Assembly: GCA_041651315.1 (NCBI GenBank)
Contig: JBAZJM010000042.1
Span: forward strand, 1 to 21,508
Length of the DNA stretch: 21,508 nt
Direction: 5' to 3'
From: CAITYL01 sp041651315
Lineage (GTDB): Bacteria; Verrucomicrobiota; Lentisphaeria; Oligosphaerales; CAITYL01
Positions 18,411 to 21,508 of this stretch are shown piece after piece; within the stretch, counting starts at the first letter, position 1, and every line of letters starts with the position of its first letter. Position numbers and translations under genes: made by a program. The notes under the pieces are model-generated. The model saw only the letters and a list, made by a program, of their open reading frames with translations, searched no databases and was not told the origin of the DNA.

Positions 18411-19760
18411 ATGAGCAAGTCCGACCTCAAAGCCGCCACTGCCGCCTATCACCGCGAGCCCGTCCCGGGCAAGTTCGGCATGGTGGCCACCAAACCGTGC
18501 CGCACCCAGCGCGACCTGTCCCTGGCCTACACCCCCGGGGTGGCCGAACCGTGCCTGGAGATCCAGGCCGACCCGGAAAAGGTGTGGGAATACACCTCCC
18601 GCGGCAACATGGTGGCGGTGATCAGCGACGGCACCGCCGTGCTCGGCCTGGGCAACATCGGCCCCGCCGCCGGCATTCCCGTGATGGAAGGCAAGTGCGT
18701 GCTGTTCAAGCGGTTCGCCGACATCGACGCCATTCCGCTCTGCCTGCACAAGGTGTTCACCGCCAAGGGCAAGACCGACCCCGCCAAGCTGATCTCGGTG
18801 GTGGAGACCCTGGAGCCCTCGCTGGGCGGCATCAACCTGGAAGACATCGCCGGCCCCGCCTGCTTCGAAGTCGAGCAGGAACTCAAGCGCCGCATGGGCA
18901 TTCCGGTGTTTCATGACGACCAGCACGGCACCGCCATCATCTCGCTGGCCGGCGTGCTCAACGCCATCAAGCTGACCGGCCGCCGCATTGAGGACGCCCG
19001 CTTCGTGGTCAACGGCGCCGGCGCCGCCGGCATCGCCTGCATCGAGTTCTACATCGCCGCCGGCGCGCGCCGCAAGAATGTCATCATCTGCGACTCCAAG
19101 GGCGTGGTCTACCGCGGCCGCACCGAAGGGATGACCCCCGAGAAGGAAAAACTGGCCGCCGACACCCCGGCGCGCACCCTGGCCGAAGCCCTGCGCGGCG
19201 CGGACCTCTTCATGGGGCTGTCGGTGGCCAATTGCGTCACCCCCGACATGGTGCGTTCCATGGCGCCCAATCCGATCATTTTCGCCATGGCCAACCCGGC
19301 CCCGGAAATCACCCCGACCGATGCCCTGGCCGCCGGCGCCGCCGTGGTCTGCACCGGGCGTTCCGACTTCCCCAACCAGGTCAACAACGTGCTCGGCTTC
19401 CCCGGCATCTTCCGCGGCGCCCTGGACACCCGCGCCCGCACCATCAACGAGGAAATGAAGGCGGCGGCGGCACGCGGTCTGGCCGAACTGGCCTGCGAGG
19501 CCATTCCCGCCGACATCCTGGCGTACCTGACCGAAGCGTATCCCGAGGATGCGAAGAACGGCGTGTTCGCCGGCAGCAACCCGCTCAAGAAGAACTACGT
19601 CATTCCGAAGCCGTTTGACCCGCGCGTCGTGCCGCGCGTCGCCCGGCACGTGGCGGAGGCCGCCATGAAGAGCGGCGTCGCCGCCAAGCCGATCGCCGAC
19701 CTCGACGCCTATGAGCGGTCCGTCCGCGCCCGCGTCGCCGCCTCCCAGCAGAAGAACTGA
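18411..19760 (+). CDS. Malic enzyme (NAD(P)-dependent, oxaloacetate-decarboxylating)
   Basis: The product is 449 residues and catalyses malate to pyruvate with CO2 and NAD(P)H. The malate and metal region contains LAYTPGVAEPC with Tyr40, GKCVLFKRFADIDAIPL with the general base Lys95, DIAGPACFEVE with Asp145, and PVFHDDQHGTAI with Asp169 and Asp170. The Rossmann motif NGAGAAG is at residues 201-207. The C-terminal part has FAMANPAPEI and FPNQVNNVLGFPGIFRGALD. It ends where the malic domain of E. coli MaeB ends, so the phosphotransacetylase domain of MaeB is absent, as in many short bacterial forms. NAD versus NADP preference is not clear from sequence. ATG at 18411 has only a distant GGAA. It is a single-gene unit. 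Confidence 0.95.
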   Translation: MSKSDLKAATAAYHREPVPGKFGMVATKPCRTQRDLSLAYTPGVAEPCLEIQADPEKVWEYTSRGNMVAVISDGTAVLGLGNIGPAAGIPVMEGKCVLFKRFADIDAIPLCLHKVFTAKGKTDPAKLISVVETLEPSLGGINLEDIAGPACFEVEQELKRRMGIPVFHDDQHGTAIISLAGVLNAIKLTGRRIEDARFVVNGAGAAGIACIEFYIAAGARRKNVIICDSKGVVYRGRTEGMTPEKEKLAADTPARTLAEALRGADLFMGLSVANCVTPDMVRSMAPNPIIFAMANPAPEITPTDALAAGAAVVCTGRSDFPNQVNNVLGFPGIFRGALDTRARTINEEMKAAAARGLAELACEAIPADILAYLTEAYPEDAKNGVFAGSNPLKKNYVIPKPFDPRVVPRVARHVAEAAMKSGVAAKPIADLDAYERSVRARVAASQQKN

Positions 19761-19768
19761 TCGCCCCG

Positions 19769-19797
19769 TGGCGCCGGCGGCACCCCCGCCGGCGCCA
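19769..19797 (+). terminator. Strong GC hairpin downstream of malic enzyme
   Basis: TGGCGCCGGCGG, loop CACCC, CCGCCGGCGCCA gives a perfect 12-bp stem starting eight bases after the stop codon. There is no T-tract after it (TGTTACAC), so it is either a non-canonical terminator or an mRNA 3'-end stabiliser. Confidence 0.6.
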
Positions 19798-19867
19798 TGT
19801 TACACGGCGTTAGTTTGGAGTGCGGCGACTCGGCGCCGCTAAGGTGAGACAGGCGTTCTTGCCTGCC

Positions 19868-20069
19868 GCTGGAGTTTGGCAGAACTCAGCGGTTACGGGT
19901 TTCCCGTCCCAGCGGGACGGGGCGGGAATAGGCAGGGGCTTCAGCCCCTGTTTTGCCCGCCCCCCCCATGTCGCGTGCCGTCAGGTACGCGGCGAATCGC
20001 AGCGTACCTACGGCACGCCATCGTGTCATTTCCCGGAACAGGGGCTGAAGCCCCTGCCTAATTTTCATT
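19868..20069 (-). repeat. Long palindromic repeat element, copy B (inverted relative to copy A)
   Basis: Its reverse complement aligns end to end with 15680-15872, with scattered substitutions and small indels (about 85-90 % identity by eye). It has a full CAGGGGCTTCAGCCCCTG hairpin at both ends, whereas copy A has lost half of one. The GGCGTGCCGT...ACGGCACGC hairpin and GTCCCAGCGGGAC hairpin are conserved. It lies between convergent genes. Confidence 0.88.
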
Positions 20070-20145
20070 CAGTCCCTCCGGGACGAAACCTCCCCCAGCC
20101 CCCGCACGTGTGCCATACTCCAGGGGCCGGCATACTTGCCTGCCG

Positions 20146-21372
20146 TCAATGCGGCCGGATCTTCAGGATCGCGTCCACCTGCCGGAGCAACACGTCCTGG
20201 GCCGCGGCACTGAGCGAAGGGGGCGCCATCGCCAGCACCTGATGGCGCAACGCCTGCAGCTTGCGCCGCGAGGTCATGGAGGCATGGGTGAACGCCTTCA
20301 CCGCCGCCTGCAGCTGGCGGACGGACTGGTAACGGCGGCCGCAGGACGGTTCCATGCACTTGTGGATGATCCGGGCCAGGTCGCCATGCACCGCCGGCAG
20401 GCGGCGCCACACCGGCAGGAAATCCCCCTTCCGCTTGGCAGCCAGCAGATTGGCCAGCGGCATCGTCGGATCGAACGGCGGGTGCAGGGTGACCAGTTCG
20501 TAGAGCGTGCAGCCGAGTGAATAGACGTCGGTACGCTCGTCCACCTCGCCGTGATCCATAAACTGTTCGGGCGCCATGTGCACGGGCGATCCCAAAAACA
20601 TCGGATCCTGCGGCAGCGGCCCGGGATGCGCCGCATCCCAAAAGGTGCTGATCCGGGACTCGTCGAACTGCAGGCGGCCGCCGTCGCACGGGGCCGGCCT
20701 CGGGCGCGGCCGGTTGATGGCGATGCCCCAGTCGATGACATAAACCCGGCCGTGCGTGCCCACCATGATGTTGGCGGGTTTGAGGTCCCGGTGCACCACA
20801 TGCAGCGAATGAGCGAACTGAACGGCATCAATGGCCTTGAGAATGACATTGAGCCGTTCCCCCAGGCTGCCATACAGGCGGCGGATTTCCGGATCGTGCT
20901 GGCGCAGGCCGACGACCACCTCGCGGAGGGTGAGCCCCGCGACATATTCCATGGTGAAGAAGGGCAGCCCGAGCAGCGGGTCGACGCCGATGTCATGGAC
21001 GGGAATGATGTTGGGATGCTCCAGCTGGGCGGTGATCTGGGCCTCCAGCAGGAAGCGGGTGAGGTTGAGCGGTGACGGCCGGGGCTCGGCGGGCAGCTTG
21101 AGGGCCACGGTACGGCACATGTGCAGGTCCGCAGCCCGGTAGATGCGGGCCATGCCGCCCTCGGCAATGACCTCGCCGAGCACATAACGGTCGCGGCAGA
21201 ACCATTCGCGGATGCGCCCCAGCGTCATCAGGTCCTGCGGATTCCGCGGCGCGTTGGCCTCGGACACCCCGATGTGTTCGCGCCGGGCCCGGGCCACCAC
21301 GTCCAGCAGCGACGTCAGGTCCGTGGTGCAGAAGGCGGCATCCGGCGTCAGGAGTTTTTTCTTGGGCGGCAT
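20146..21372 (-). CDS. Soluble Ser/Thr protein kinase (PknB-like)
   Basis: The product is 408 residues. ATG at 21372 has GAGGGG eight bases upstream; the GTG five codons earlier would overlap that site. An N-terminal ~60 residues without known domain precede the kinase core: Gly loop GEVIAEGGMARIY (66-78), Lys92 in VALKL, Glu110 in helix C, HRDLKPAN (194-201, catalytic Asp196 and Asn201), DWG in place of DFG (214-216), then GSPVHMAPEQ and DERTDVYSLGCTLYELV. All catalytic residues are present, so activity is likely. About 36 residues lie between DWG and GSP, longer than usual. No membrane segment or sensor domain is seen; it should be cytoplasmic. The stop of another gene lies 11 bases upstream, so it is probably second in an operon. 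Confidence 0.93.
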   Translation of the reverse strand: MPPKKKLLTPDAAFCTTDLTSLLDVVARARREHIGVSEANAPRNPQDLMTLGRIREWFCRDRYVLGEVIAEGGMARIYRAADLHMCRTVALKLPAEPRPSPLNLTRFLLEAQITAQLEHPNIIPVHDIGVDPLLGLPFFTMEYVAGLTLREVVVGLRQHDPEIRRLYGSLGERLNVILKAIDAVQFAHSLHVVHRDLKPANIMVGTHGRVYVIDWGIAINRPRPRPAPCDGGRLQFDESRISTFWDAAHPGPLPQDPMFLGSPVHMAPEQFMDHGEVDERTDVYSLGCTLYELVTLHPPFDPTMPLANLLAAKRKGDFLPVWRRLPAVHGDLARIIHKCMEPSCGRRYQSVRQLQAAVKAFTHASMTSRRKLQALRHQVLAMAPPSLSAAAQDVLLRQVDAILKIRPH

Positions 21373-21383
21373 GGAACGACCCC

Positions 21384-21508
21384 TCACAAGTCGATACGGT
21401 CAGGCGGCACCGCGGCCGCCCCGGCGGCCTGCTGGTTGCGGATGGCCCACAGGATGGCCCGGCGCAATTCGTCGTTGGCATCCCGCAGCCGCAGGGCCAT
21501 GCCGCGGG
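21384..21508 (-). CDS. C-terminal end of an unidentified gene (continues beyond window)
   Basis: Reading leftward from the window edge, the frame is open to TGA at 21386-21384. It encodes RDANDELRRAILWAIRNQQA, then Ala/Pro-rich residues ending PPDRIDL. The helix is amphipathic. An ATG at 21500 could start a 38-residue peptide, but the frame remains open to the window edge, so a longer gene is equally possible. The 11-base gap to the kinase suggests a shared transcript. No family is recognised. Confidence 0.5.
   Translation of the reverse strand, partial: RGMALRLRDANDELRRAILWAIRNQQAAGAAAVPPDRIDL

Larger units (their letters stand above)
19761..20145. other. Gene-free interval between convergent malic enzyme and kinase genes
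   Basis: It contains the hairpin at 19769-19797 and repeat copy B (19868-20069). The rest (19798-19867 and 20070-20145) has no recognised structure beyond short CTTGCCTGCCG words at both ends. Open frames across it are translations of the repeat. Confidence 0.7.

Noticed and set aside
18333..19649. 438-codon frame on the minus strand
   Set aside because: Antisense to a clear malic enzyme; His/Gly/Val shadow composition.

Overview
The window is GC-rich (roughly two thirds G+C by eye) and comes from a Gram-negative bacterium. It carries a TonB-type C-terminal domain, a complete RND/adaptor/TolC tripartite efflux set, a lipobox on the adaptor, and a eukaryote-like Ser/Thr kinase. Together with a DUF4139 protein, a jelly-roll/phosphatase composite and many GC-rich palindromic repeats, this suggests the PVC superphylum (Lentisphaerota, Kiritimatiellota or Verrucomicrobiota). 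That placement is inference; no rRNA or marker gene is present to prove it.

Layout. (1) 2-700 (+) is the 3' end of a proline-rich TonB/TolA-like transducer, followed by a large hairpin. (2) 963-1861 (+) is a multi-TM sensor-like protein with a Cys4 C-terminal domain; its first membrane segment sits in a different frame from the rest. (3) 1849-10751 (-) is a leftward cluster: tolC-like outer-membrane factor, lipoprotein adaptor, RND pump, secreted alpha/beta hydrolase coupled by a 4-base overlap, and a DUF4139 protein. Two of its intergenic gaps hold inverted-repeat elements. (4) 10836-13408 (+) is a compact unit of MBL-fold hydrolase, Mrp/NBP35 P-loop ATPase, SAM methyltransferase and a 48-residue four-cysteine peptide, facing a convergent DUF134 regulator (13538-13909, -). 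(5) 14010-15526 (-) is a decayed zone: a metallophosphoesterase broken by a frameshift and an apparent internal deletion, whose N-terminal side is joined to a scrap of a group II intron maturase. (6) 15527-17411 holds palindromic repeats and two same-orientation arrays of a 14-bp tandem repeat that bracket an ArsB/SLC13-like permease. (7) 17418-21508 carries a SUI1/YciH-like protein (-), a malic enzyme (+) with a strong downstream hairpin, and a soluble Ser/Thr kinase (-) preceded by the tail of another gene.

How the parts work together. The efflux set should export a substrate from inner membrane and periplasm across the outer membrane. The coupled hydrolase and DUF4139 protein are predicted to act in the envelope, but their link to efflux is only positional. 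The MBL/Mrp/methyltransferase/Cys-peptide/DUF134 group resembles neighbourhoods around Fe-S or metal-cofactor carrier proteins and is the most coherent candidate for a little-described system here. The other striking theme is repeats: a ~190-bp triple-hairpin element in two inverted copies (15680-15872 and 19868-20069), two AT-richer inverted repeats, mirrored 9-bp arrays, and the 14-bp arrays. The region looks like a plastic part of a chromosome.
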